Origin: Raffaelea ambrosiae
Taxonomy: Eukaryota > Ascomycota > Sordariomycetes > Ophiostomatales > Ophiostomataceae
Length of the DNA: 64,000 nt
Direction: 5' to 3'
NCBI GenBank assembly: GCA_002778195.1
Contig: PCDI01000018.1
Location: 383,283 to 447,282 of the forward strand
A model generated the notes under the pieces. That model ran no database searches, was not told where the DNA came from, and saw only the letters and a program-made list of their open reading frames with translations. Below, in pieces: positions 1-11,459 of the stretch. The translations under genes and the position numbers were made by a program. Numbering within the stretch: position 1 is the first letter of the stretch; each line of letters opens with the position of its first letter.

Positions 1-1291
1 CCTCAGGCCGTCCCCGTCGTCAGCGCTCCCCAGGCCCGCCTGATGATGGCCTGGTGGCAGAACCGTCTGCGCCTCTGGACCTTTGTCCAGCCGGTCAACG
101 AGTTCCTGCGCCACGATACCGCCTTCGAAGCCGACGTCGATCACAACAAGCGTCTCGTCGCCGAGATGACCCTCGCCAGCGATGAAGCCATCACGTCAGC
201 CGCCATCAGCACCGACGGCTCGCTCATCATCGCTGCGACCGGCGCCCAGGTCAAGGCGTTCCAGCTGCAGAAGAAGGACCGGCAGGTCGTCATTTCCAAG
301 ATCCGTCTCCCCGCCGCTGTGGCCGGCAAGGGCGCCTCCAAAGTGGCCATCTCACCAAACGGCCGCTGGGTGGCGCTGGCGCATGGCATCAGCAACGAGC
401 TGACCATGCTCGAGGCCATCCCCCCTACTGAGACTGCCAAGACGACCTTTGGCCCGCGGCCATCGCGTCTGCGTCGGATGAAGCGCAACATTCCTCGCTA
501 CGAGATGTTCAGCGGTCTCGGCCGGTACGACAGACGCACAACCCAGATGGCATTTGCGCCCGACAGCCGCATGCTCGCGACGGCTGACCTGGCCGGCTAC
601 ATGGATACGTGGGTTTTGCGCACGCCAGAAGAGGCTGGCAACGCCGGAGAAGAAGAAGAGGACCAAGACTCGTCCGATTCATCGTCGTCCGAGGATGAAG
701 AAGACGACAGCAACACGACGACGCCATCGGAGAGGTGGATCCGCAACCCCCTCGGCAAGCAGCTGCCCAAGCTGGACGCCCCGCCGGTGGCCCTGTCCTT
801 CTCGCCCGACGTGCCGGGTGAGCCGGCCGTGACGGACGCGACTGACGAGCCCGTGGCTCTCGACTACGTCCTGCTGGCCGTCACGGCCACATCGCACCTG
901 CTGGCGTTCAACCCGCTACGTGCCCGCCTGGCGCCGTGGTTCCGGCGCCTGAGCCCGCGCAACCTGCCGGTCGAGTACCGCGATATCCTCGACCTGGCCA
1001 AGGGCGTGATCTGGCAAGGATCGCGCGTGTGGATCTACGGAGCGTCGTTCCTGTTCATGGTTGACACGTCTCTCGAAGTCGGCCCTGAGGGTCCCGAGGC
1101 CCGGCAGGTTTCCACAAGCAGCAAAGCCGTTGCAGAAGAGGAAGGACAACCACCAGCCAAGCGGCGGCGCAAGCGGTACCGGGGCAACGACACCGGTGCC
1201 GGCGGTGAGATGCAGGACAGCCGACTGGAGCCTCGGACGGTGTTGGTGGCCGTGGCAGAAGAGGAGAAGGCCAACGGTACTAGTACTGCTG

Positions 1292-1322
<31 letters not shown>

Positions 1323-1800
1323 CAATGGTAGCACCGCCACCAAGGAATGGGTGGACGTGGAGATCAAGGACAAACTGCACAACAAGAGAGGCCGGCACGA
1401 CCGGGCAGAGAACAATCATCTCGATGACTCGGATGAGGAGGAGGAAGAGGATGACGACAATGAAGACGACGATGACGCTGACGACTACGCCGTCAACGGC
1501 GAGGAGGCTCGCGAGCGGCAGGCCAGCCAACTGCAACTACAACAGGAGCACCTGCAGCTGGCAGACAAACCAGGGACAGAGGCGCCGAACCAGCAGCAGC
1601 AGCGCACAAGGTGGTGGAATACGTTCAAGTACCGGCCGATTCTCGGCGTGGTGCCGGTGGCCGCGTACGACCGCACGTCTTTGTCATCTTCCCACCCCTC
1701 CTCCTCTTCTTTCTCTTTCCCCCCCATCGAGGTGGCCCTTGTGGAGCGGCCTAGTTGGGACTTGGACCTGCCAGTGCGGTACGACGCTTCCGAGAGGTGA
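1..1800 (+). CDS. UTP4: UTP4/cirhin-type U3 snoRNP WD40 protein, C-terminal part (5' truncated by window edge)
   Basis: The frame is open from base 1 and ends at a TGA at 1798-1800, so about 599 C-terminal residues are visible and the start lies outside the window. UTP4 is a WD40 subunit of the t-UTP/UtpA complex, which acts in the nucleolus in 18S pre-rRNA transcription and processing. WD-like strands are visible (AISTDGSLIIAATGAQVKAF; MAFAPDSRMLATADLAGYMDTW). The C-terminal blocks FKYRPILGVVPV and VALVERPSWDLDLP are what I recognise as UTP4-specific. The WD region is interrupted by an acidic/serine linker (about residues 215-240), a poly-Thr run encoded by ACT repeats near 1288-1321, and a long acidic stretch near residues 475-500. 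These linkers make it longer than yeast Utp4. I see no intron in the visible part. The assignment rests on recall of the C-terminal signature. Confidence 0.82.
1288..1322 (+). repeat. ACT trinucleotide microsatellite in UTP4 coding sequence
   Basis: An uninterrupted run of ACT/TAC triplets encodes poly-threonine inside the UTP4 frame. The length is a multiple of three, so expansion or contraction would keep the frame. Confidence 0.9.
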
Positions 1801-2814
1801 TGTGAGAAAAGAAATGGGACTGGGAGGAGATCCGTTGCGTGATTATGCGTTGTGTGAGACAGAAGGGGAAGAGGAAAGAAAAAAAGAGGGCAGAAGGACT
1901 GCGAGCAGAAGAGCATTGCGCACGCCTATTTGGTGGGGACTAATCAAGAGGGTCGCGAAGGAGGAAGAAGAGCACGCGGACGTCATGGGGATGGAAGAGA
2001 AGTGGGGAGAGGGAAAGGGAAAGGGGTGGAGAGACAAAGCATTACGTCGGTCTCTTTGCTCTTTCTCTTCCTCCTCTGCCTCTCGAGGCCTGTCTCTGGC
2101 TTGCTGTCCTTTCTCCACTCTATCTGCTCTTCGGCAGATATGAGCTGACGACACTTTTTTTCTGCTGGCGCGGAAGCTTAAAAACAGGGGACGCCGGGTT
2201 GGGTAAAAAAAAGCGGTGTTTTTCTTTCTTTTTTCTTTTCTTTTGGAGAGGTGAATCTAGGAAATCACAAAGCTTCTTCGGGTATCTAGTGTATAGGCAT
2301 CATCATTATCATCGTCATTTTTGTTCATACAACACATTCAGGGTTGCAATATCGCATACGTGCGATTGAGTATGATTTACGATGAAAAAAAAGTATGCCA
2401 GTATTGTGACCATCATAGCAAAGTCATGAAAAATTCATATGAAAATCTCATATGAAAATCCATATAAAAAATGCCTTGGAGGCAACGTCTCAAAGGATTC
2501 TCAAGGTATACATTTCAGACCATGTCTCGCTTAAACTTGAAATGTTTGAGGGTCTCGTTCAGTAGGCGGCCGGTTCAACTAGTTTGGGGTTTGGCTCGCT
2601 CCCGAGACATGCTGGACTTGTAGATCACGAAGCAGGGATTTGGCTGCGCCTCCTCAGCCCTATTTGGTGCCGGTTACGAGCAAGCGTTACAGCCTCGCTG
2701 CCACAGATTAGCACCCACAGAATCGGAAGATCTTGCCATCGGTACCGAGTCACTACATCGTTTGGTAGAGTGAAATCCGCGTATCTTCCATTTTTTTTTC
2801 TTTTCATTGCCGCC
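1801..2814. other. intergenic, 3' flank of UTP4
   Basis: No gene is supported here. The stretch begins with purine-rich and then pyrimidine-rich sequence consistent with a 3' UTR. From about 2280 to 2500 it becomes AT-rich, with short direct repeats around 2430-2470 (TCATATGAAAAT-type units). Confidence 0.6.
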
Positions 2815-4730
2815 ATGGAGGAGTCCACCAGCCGTCCGGCTGCGGATCATCAGCTGGAGCGGGCGCGTAGACCGCCGTCACCGCTGCCAGACGACCTAGA
2901 TGACCAAGACATACTGGACAACATGGATGGCCCGCGAGTGCGATGGTGCGCGCGGGGAGTGGCATGTCTCAGCAGGCCGTCTCTTGTTGACCATGCCGGC
3001 CTCCTTGCCAACGTCGGAGGAGCCACCGCCCAGCAGCTGGGACCCTGTCCAGGTCGTCGGCCAGTCTATCCCAAGACCGCCGCGACAGTGTTGCCGCCTA
3101 CAGGGAGGGCCTAGTACAGCTCGCCAGGGCAGGCCACCAGGTCTTCGCTCGCCAGCCGACCCGTCTCTTCTGGCATGCGTTCTATGGTCAAGCTCTGGGT
3201 GATGGACCATTCCGGACTGTACTCCAGTGAGGTCATGGACTGACAGCACCAGTCCGCCAAGCCGTGCCTCCTCCAGGTGCTGCTCAGCCACCAGCGGATG
3301 GCCGACGAGGAGCTGGGGATGAACAAGACAATGATGGCTCTCGAGACAGTCGAGGGCCACCAGCCTGGCTGTGTCCAGGTGACCTTGCAAGGACCGTCTC
3401 TGAACAACAGCACGCTTCTGCTGGACAGCCAGCCGATGGCGACTAGTAGGGGCGGCCTTGTGGGCACCGACAGGACGTGCTACCGAGCTAGACAGCCAGG
3501 GGTCCGCCGAGGCGCATGGAACTACGCCGTCAAGTACAAGTGGCGCTGGGCCAGGGAGCGGCCAGAGGACGAGCTGCTGCGGCGAGCCCAGCAGCGGCGA
3601 GCCTGGGGCGCCGTGTCGGTGGTCTGCTACCTGGAAGCGGAGAGCACAGCCGACCTGCGTGCTGGGAAGCGCTGGGGGAGACAGAGGAGGTTTGGCGAGG
3701 AGGAGAAGAAAAAGAAGACAGACAAGGAGAAGAATCGCACAGCAATAGGCGAGCCACACGTACGCTCCGCCGGCTTGGCCGACTACACGGAAGAATCAAA
3801 CAACTGCTTCCAGAACCATTTCCTCACCTGCATGGTGACGTCGCCGCTGGGCCGGCCGCTGCACACGTTCCGGTCGGCGGCGGAACTGCTGCAGATGTTG
3901 CGTGATGCCATCCGGAGCCATCGATCGCTTTATGGAGAAGCCCGGATTCTGCACCAGGACGTCTCCGCAGGGAACATTGTGATGCTGGACGACCAAGAAG
4001 AATATTATGATGAATAATAAGAAGAAGAAGCAGACTACGACGACGACGGCCAGCCTCGAGGCATGCCAATTAATCTTGATTCTGCCATTAAGGCCAGGGA
4101 AGGAAATGTCGATGACGATGATGACGACAAGGAGGAGGGCAGCAAAACGGGCGCACGGCTTTTCATGGCCATTGGCGTGCTCTGAGGGGAGCGGCATACA
4201 TACAGACACGATCTCGAATCGTTCTTCTGCGTGTTTCTCTGGACCACCATCACGAATCACGGCGGGGCACTTCCGGAGACCAGCCGGCCCCGGCGTTGGA
4301 GCCGCGGCAGCTGGGGCGAGCTGGCGGCGTGCCAGTCGCTGGACATGCAGACGGGCGGCGCCGCTGGCAGTTTCGAAGGCGGTTTCCAGCTTCTGCTCAG
4401 CGAGTTTCCGTCTGAATTTGATTTCCTGAAACCGCTGGCCCAGCGATCTCCAGCAGGTCCTCTTTCGAAGGAGGTTCGCAAAAGGGGATGGGGGGGCTCG
4501 CGGAGATCGAGACGGGGACAGACAACTCGCCGGAAGTCGTGGGCAGGCTCTACGGTGACATGTTCCAGGCATTCGAAGAAGGGATTGCACCAGACAACAA
4601 AGGTATCTTACCGGCTCATGACATACAAGGAAGAGCGGAGGTTACAGGTGGCCAGGGTGTACGCTGGAGGTCTTGGGGGGAAGAACGGGCATCGTCATCA
4701 AAATCGTCACCCAGCCTTGAGCTAGACCTC
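2815..4730 (+). pseudogene. decayed FunK1-type (fungal-specific) protein kinase
   Basis: The pieces of a fungal FunK1 kinase lie in order but in different frames. N-terminal pieces run from ATG 2815. SSWDPVQVVGQS is in frame 2 near 3040, PKTAATVLPP in frame 1 near 3070, REGLVQLARAGHQVFARQPT in frame 3 from 3102, then SMVKLWVMDHSGLYSSEVMD back in frame 1 from 3181. Frame 1 continues through MADEELG, YAVKYKWRWARERPEDELLR, the catalytic-loop block ILHQDVSAGNIVML, GARLFMAIGVL and HTYRHDLESFFCVFLW to about 4490. It is broken by TGA at 3241-3243, tandem TAA TAA at 4015-4020 and TGA at 4183-4185. The C-terminal block (YGDMFQAFEEGIAPD) is in frame 3 from 4488, just after a G run. HRD is HQD here. No GT-AG pair would remove the stops while keeping the conserved blocks, so I call it a pseudogene. 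Family assignment is from recalled FunK1 motifs. Confidence 0.8.
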
Positions 4731-4863
4731 TTTTTGGCTTCACCTCTACAGCTGGTCGATGGCAGACAGATGGGAGGGGTGTCGTGGATTGGAGCTCGTT
4801 ACACTCGCAAAGGAGCCGTGTGTAAGTGGACGAATAGGAAAGAGTCTGGAGCACGAAGTCTCG

Positions 4864-4892
4864 CAAAAAATAAAATAAAATAAAATAAAAAT
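4864..4892. repeat. AAAAT pentanucleotide microsatellite
   Basis: Four to five tandem AAAAT-type units just downstream of the kinase pseudogene. Confidence 0.85.
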
Positions 4893-6446
4893 AGTCCGAG
4901 AAAAAGCGATGACGACGATCAACCGTTCTAGGGTGCCTCTGGGCCTGGCCTTGTCTTTGACCGGTTTGCTATGTTCCAGTCAGTCGGTCAGGCAGTCCAG
5001 TCCGGTTGAATAGCTCACCAAGGACCGACCAGCTGTCCGTAGCAGACAGCTTTCTGAGAGCTGCTGCTGATGCCATACAATAAACTTTTTCTTGGACTCG
5101 TCACCCAACCCGCTAGAGACGGATTCGATCTTTTTCGCCACCATCCATTCCTCTCGATCCGTCATTTTGCATGTGTTTTTCACTAAGCGGCGGCCGCTTC
5201 TTTGGCCGCCCAAGCCGTGATGGCCCTCGACGGCTTGGCTACTACTCGTACGTACGGTGTGTGCGCGGACGTCCCATCCGATGAGCATTACATACACCAT
5301 AGGGGTTCCACCAGATTTTGACGGGAGCCGCAAGAAGCGGGCAATATGGGAAGATCGTCTCTCTGTATGTGTGTGTGTTTGATTTTTTTTTGGCACTCCG
5401 CGTGCTGATCCCGGATTTTTTTTTTTTTTTTTTCCTGCCCAGCTTTGGCCAGTCGCCTGCATGGGGGCCGGCATTGCGTGGACATGCCCGACAATGGATG
5501 ACCAAGGATGATCGTCCATGGGAGGCGGTGACGCCTCCTCCCACCCATCCACACTCACCCACTTCTCCGTGGAGGGCAACAATGAGACACATGAAGGCCA
5601 CAATGAAGGGGGCGAGCAAGGATGCAGTGGTGATTTGAGGAGGAGGCGGAGGAGAATAGGGCCAGGCCGAGCCGTCAGAGGAGGCAAGAAACGAGAGAGC
5701 TCTGGAGAGAAAAAAAGCCCTTCGGGCAGAATGGAGGATCCCGCCGGTGTTTGAGAGAAAGTAAGGATGATGGGACAACGAGGTGAGACTACGTACTCGC
5801 TGATGAATAGGACTCGTGATGACGCCCCGAAGCAGCTTGACCAGCAACATCTGTGGGCAAGGCAGCACTGATGGCAGACATGAATGAGACAACGGCAGAC
5901 GGATGCTCGTAGCCAGACATGCATCACAGAACGCAAAAGAGAGCAAAAAAAGAAAAAAAAGCGAGAAAAAAAAAGAGAAAAAAAAAAGCCACGCACAACA
6001 TGTCACGCTATTTGTCTTAGTTTGCAGGAGAAGCTGAACAAGAAAGCCCACGTCTGCGTCGGATAGACACCCCCTCCCCGGGGCCCACGAGCCAGACCCT
6101 ACCTACTTTGTAATCCCATGCCTAAATGAGCAAGAAGCACGACGTCAACGACATCGACGACGTACGACATGCAACGCGGGAGTGGCCCCCCCCCTTCCAA
6201 CCCTCCAATCACACCGTCGCAGGCGTCAACCACAGGCCGGCATACGCAGTTGCCAGCTCGAAAGAGCTTCGAAAGAGGTCGAAGAAAGACGGGCTAGGCC
6301 ACGTTCTCACGTTCTCACATGCGAGGATCGAATTTTGTTCAAGGGGTTTGTGGTCTTTTTTTTTTTGCTTTGCATTTTTGCTCCACGATGTGTAGAAAGG
6401 CAGGCAGGCCCATCGATTGCCATTGATTGCAACTGTGTGTCGTAGC

Positions 6447-6474
6447 ATGGGCCATATTGGGCCATATTGGGCCA
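6447..6474. repeat. 11-bp tandem repeat (TGGGCCATAT-type)
   Basis: About two and a half copies of an 11-bp unit containing TGGGCCATAT, in intergenic DNA. Confidence 0.8.
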
Positions 6475-8097
6475 GCGCCGCCAGCGTACAAACACAGTTG
6501 CAAACACGGACATGGGCCGGGCCTGTCCCAATATATTGCCGTACACGAGGACTCGTATGCCGTTGTATCACCCAGCACTCGTCATGGACTGGGGGGGGGG
6601 GCTCCCTCTTGCCCCCCTTGCTGCATGTTTCGGGCTCTACAGCCGCCTCTCCGGAACTATCCTGCTGGAGTGGAGAGGAAGCCCGTTTGAAGGGATTCTA
6701 CAATGTATGAGTAGACGCAAGATACGATCGTGGTCTGGGGGGGGGATCGGTGTGTAGAAAGAAAGAGGGGAGACGAAAGGGGGGTAGAAAGCCGCCGAGA
6801 AGGAGAAAAGGAGACTTGCTCGGTAGGCTACGACGATAGCGTAGGCCGGGAAGGTGGACAAATAGTTAAGACAGCCCGACGAATACAGCGTACAGGTGGC
6901 CACGTTCATGATTGACGTTGGGAGAAGCGCGGCATCGTGTGCCGGGGGCCACGATGAGAACAGACAGAACAAGGCTGCTCTTTGCCGCGTATGCCAGGTG
7001 AGCAGAATGGAGACGTTTTTGTTTTAGCCTGGTCAAGACTCTGGTGTACATACTCGTAGTACTATGCCAATGTGGCGCTCCTTCGGCCTGACTATGCTTT
7101 GGAGATCATCAGGATTGCTGTTGGGTCTCTGCCGGGCGACCAAGACAATAAGGAGGCTGCCCGTGTTTCTCTTGTCTTCTCTCTATTTGCTGCCGCAGAC
7201 AGACGCGCGTTCCTGGGTGCTCGCAGATCCAATTTTTTGGCTTGGCCAGTTAGGGGGGGACAGGAGAGGAGTGGCGCGCTCCTCCCCCCCCCATCGACTA
7301 ATACAACTTAAGGGGACCTCTTCAAGGGGGGGGGGGGGAGGGGGGAGACGGCCCCCAACGGCTTGCAAGATACATACTCGTAGTAAGTGTGTAACAAGTT
7401 TGGCTTGTGGTGCAAGATACGTACGAGTGTTCTCGTGCTCTCCAGAGTGTGTTTTTGTTGATACCATCGTCATTCCTGCTGCCTTGTGTCGTCAGCTGGA
7501 GGCACCGCGGAGCCAAGCCCAGCATTCTTCCCGTCTCAGAAAGTCCGTCGGGGTGCACGAGATCAGGTGGCGAATGCGACGGGAATCTCCAAGAGAGAAC
7601 AGAGAGGAATCATCAACAAGCAAGTACGCGCGTATTGGGCGAGGCTCTGTTGCCGGCAAGCTTAATAGGTCTGAAAGCAAAAGCCAAAAACGAAAAAAAA
7701 GAAGAGACGATTTCTCTCGATGGGCCATGACGGCTTGGAGACCGTGGCTCGGGTTGAACCGAGTGGCCAGTATAGGCCAGCATAGACGGCAGAGGCAGGT
7801 TAAAGCATATGCCCAAAAGACAGCCTCATTACAGATGCATAAGAGTCGTTGACTAGCTGAGGGTGACCCGCAACGACTGTCGTAGCTAGTCAATACTCCT
7901 ATCTTTGCACAACGTGTCCAGTGGTTGTTCAGTGGGCTCTTGCTATCGTCCCCTGTCGATTCGGGCCCAACAAGCGGAATGGGGAGCACAGGGACGAAAG
8001 GACCATATGGAGCCATGGACTGGGTCAAGTGAGCCACTTGGAAAGCTTGTTTTTGAAAAGGCTTGCGTATGCTCAAACACAACACACATTATTTTTT

Positions 8098-8133
8098 GGC
8101 GGGCTCATTTGGCGGGCTCATTTGGCGGGCTCG
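8098..8133. repeat. 13-bp tandem repeat GGCGGGCTCATTT
   Basis: Nearly three direct copies of GGCGGGCTCATTT in intergenic DNA. No flanking inverted repeats are seen. Confidence 0.85.
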
Positions 8134-9307
8134 CACACGCACCAGCGTTCTCGTCCGGCGTGCGAAAGAGAGCGGTTGCAAGGTGAGAGAAAAAGCCAAC
8201 ACCAAGAAGAACTAATGGGATAGGCAGACATACTTAGTATCTGGCATCGGTCATGTTACTTCTTACACTACACAAGTAGGGAAAATACATCAGGAAGAAG
8301 CGGAATGGTAAGATACAGATCCTTTATTGCCATTGCTTTTCTCGATGTTGAAATTGTGCGCTTTCTCAACAAACAATGAAAAAAAAGGGGGGGGGGGAGG
8401 AGGATGGATTTAATAAAACACCCCAAAGAGGAAAAGAAAACTATAAGACAGAATTAAGGTTGAATGTTCTTTGTGTCTGCGAGGTAGGCCGCGAATACTG
8501 AGTATCAACGACAAAAGCAGTGTTCAGACGTTTGGGACGTTGCATGGACAGTGTGAAGTGCAGCGTGTGGGACGCAAGCGGACTGTATGGGTGTGAGAAA
8601 AGGTTGTCGGCTAATTGGCGGGCTGCCGCGAGCCAGGAATGAATTTTTGTATTTATTGTATTTTTTTATTGTATTTCCATCTTCTTAAATAAACTTGGTT
8701 GGTCCTTCCTCTGCGGACCCCCGTCTAAAAAGAGGAGACTGGGGCCGCCGAATGACCCAAAGACCCAAAGGGCCACGCAATCCACCCCCATCTTTTTTTT
8801 TTTTTTTTTTGCACACTCATTCACACCCCCTTTTGGAAACATCAAACACCGTCTTACGTAGACGCCCCTGGTTTGATTTTGTCCCCTTTGTGCTTGACTA
8901 TGTAGTTTCCTTCCTGTTCTTGTCTTTTCCTTGTCCTTGTCCTTGTCGCCTCTGGTTCCTTTTTGGTTCCCTGGCTGCGCACTGGTCTTGGTGCCTGTCC
9001 TTTCCTCGCCCGCGCATGGATTACACCTACCACCATTGTGTCGCACTGTTTGAAACTGGCCTTTCATTCGTATCCCATTCGTGTGATTCGTCTCTTCCAA
9101 GATACCTCAGGATGGAAGCAACTGCATCCGAAGACGCAGGTCCGTGGCCTGGGACCTGGATTGTTTTCAATATGCAATTCTTTTTTTTTATTCTTCTTTT
9201 TTCTCCTTTTTTCCCTTTTGCTTCTGATGCTTCATGTTTCTGTTGTTCCCAGGATCTGTACCCAGAATCCGGGAACAAAGAATGGGTAGCAAGAAGACGC
9301 GAGACCG

Positions 9308-9346
9308 CCTTGGAAACCTTGGAAACCTTGGAGACCTTGGAAACAT
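9308..9346. repeat. 9-bp tandem repeat CTTGGAAAC/CTTGGAGAC
   Basis: Four imperfect tandem copies of a 9-bp unit (consensus CTTGGARAC) in a region with no supported gene. Confidence 0.85.
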
Positions 9347-10936
9347 CTAGACATGCCGATCCCGTGATGGATTTGCCTGACGTGCTTGTTCGCCTCTTCT
9401 CTTGTTCTTTGCCGCATTCCTTCTTCCTGTTTGCCCTCGGTGTCGTCAGCGCGGTGACGTTCAAAGCGCAATGGCGAGAAGTGCGACCAGGCTGGGGGGC
9501 CTGGTGAATGTACTCTGTGTATTTGTGTAGCCTGGAGAACCAGTATCCTAACCAGCATTCTACACTTACAGTGGATGCACTCGCTCGTGGAGAGGAACGA
9601 ACTACTAGTAGTTCTCTCTTACGGGTCGCAGTGGTGAGTTCATTTACAAGTCTTGGCACACGGATGTAACAATCCCTCCAGCACCAGAATCGAGGCTGAG
9701 TGTATTCGTAAACGTTTTTGACCTTTTTGGGGGACACTGTGGCGGATGTTTCTGCGGCCGAGCCCACTGTGCCAGAGAGTCGAAACAGCAAACAGACGAA
9801 ACAGAAGCGCCCGAGGGGGACAGATGAGTATGCTACGCGGCAGGGATGGTGTTGGTGAAATCCGGCATCTGCAGGTGTGGAATGCCTGCAAGTGTGCCTG
9901 CAAGTGGCTTCTGCAAGTGTCTGCAGGTCGTTGCAACGGTCTCTTGGGAGGGGGGGGGGGCTTGGCCCGGATCTCATGGAAACGAATGAAGCAAATGGAT
10001 GCCAAATGGGTGCCAAATGGGTGCCAAAGGATGCCTAACGGAGGCCAAAAGGAGACCGAACGAAGACGAGCACCACCGACGACAAGACGCATTGCTTCCT
10101 CAAAGCGTCAAATAAGAATGATTCTTATATCTTCTGGGCGAGCTCGAAACCCGAAACCTCCAACCCGTCGAAACAGCCCAGGCGGCCATTGGCTGCTGCG
10201 GTCCGCTCCAGCCACAATTTCGCAGGGTCTAATGCAGAGGTTAAGTACCGTTGTACATGCGAGCAGGCACCGCAGTACGACAGACAACACCCCCAAATAC
10301 CCCGAGTCTGCACCAGGCGCCACCAGTACCAGCCAGGGCCGACTACGCCTCGTCATCGCCCTCGGCGGCCCCCTGCTAGCGCACGGCTCGTCAGGGCAGC
10401 AGCAGACTAGCAAGACAGACTGTCTGCCTAACGAGCAGCAAGACAGGCGGCAATAGTCAGCGCGGATGCATATCTTGCACGTTACCCGTATCCTTCTACA
10501 TAGTATATACATAGTAGTATCAAGTCAGGTAGTGCGCTGCTCTGTATGCGCTGGAGACTCGTGAGAATAGGAGTCCTGGAGATGGCGCAATCCAACAGAC
10601 CGTCCTACCGTGGCAGAGACTTTCAGATACGTCGGAATCATCATACACGCAATACTCTTGGCACGAAAGGGGGGGGGTCTCGTCAACGGAGCCTCCATGC
10701 CAAGAAGGCAAATCTGTTTTGCGTGCAGCACAAGAAAAGAGGCTCCTCTGAAGTGCTCCACTATTTTTCGTCGTCCGCGCTGGCCCTGCTGTGGTCGTGG
10801 CGCCCCGTTGCGTCCTGAGTTGTCAGGCTGCCACAAGCGCCAAGCCTTGTCGCCATTGGCCAGTCGGCCCCAGAGAGACGCGCGTTCACTGCCCCTTCCA
10901 CTTCTTTTCCTGAACACACACCCCCCCCCCCCCCCC

Positions 10937-10946
10937 NNNNNNNNNN
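10937..10946. other. assembly gap (10 N) inside a C/G homopolymer
   Basis: Ten N bases follow a run of about 17 C and precede GGGG. The true length of the missing sequence is unknown, and frames crossing this point cannot be trusted. Confidence 0.98.
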
Positions 10947-11459
10947 GGGGCTACAGCAGCATGTAACTATGTATCTAGCTATGTATCCGGCCAGGTATCT
11001 CTGCGACGGCCGCCGGTATCAGCCTGCCAGCAGGCTGGACACCCCCCCTCCCCCCCCCCTAAATTGCTGGCTTCAGTGGCTTACGTGCCCTCCCCTGGAG
11101 TGCTGCCAGGCATCATCCTATCTGACAGCAGCCAACTGTAAGATACTTGCCGGCGGCGGTGGTAGCAATGATTGGGGAGTAATTGGTAAACGGCAGCCTG
11201 CTATGTATAGTATCGTGCTAGCAAAAAGAAAAGAAAAAGTCCGCAGGTACCCTCTCCGCACTGCACCGCCCAGACGGTACTTAGGGCGCTGCCTGGCCCG
11301 CCCGGCTACTCGCCCAGACTGGAACCGAGCAGGAAGGAGGCAGACACTACGAGCGAGACACGCAAGCCTGCCCGGTCGCTCTTTCCCACGCAGACAGGCA
11401 TACGTAAGTAAGGCCTGTTCGCCATCCATCGCCATCGGCCGCCCACTCCCCCCCCCCCA

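Larger units (their letters stand above)
4731..11459. other. gene-poor intergenic region (about 6.7 kb)
   Basis: Open frames here (for example on the minus strand at 4980-5996 and 9027-10016, and the plus strand at 7064-7852) have biased composition driven by homopolymers and microsatellites, and no domain I recognise. The region has long T, A, G and C runs (for example T run 5414-5433, G runs 6591-6601 and 7325-7338), several short tandem arrays and copies of the TACTCGTA motif. I find no tRNA, rRNA or transposon. Confidence 0.6.

Noticed and set aside
3979..4190. Explaining the FunK1 stops by introns
   Set aside because: The GT/AG pairs available would be under 50 bp or would delete conserved kinase residues, and they cannot repair the separate frameshifts.
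8695..9507. 270-codon plus-strand frame
   Set aside because: Composed of poly-Phe, Pro and Cys runs from T-rich and C-rich tracts plus a 9-bp tandem repeat. No conserved block.
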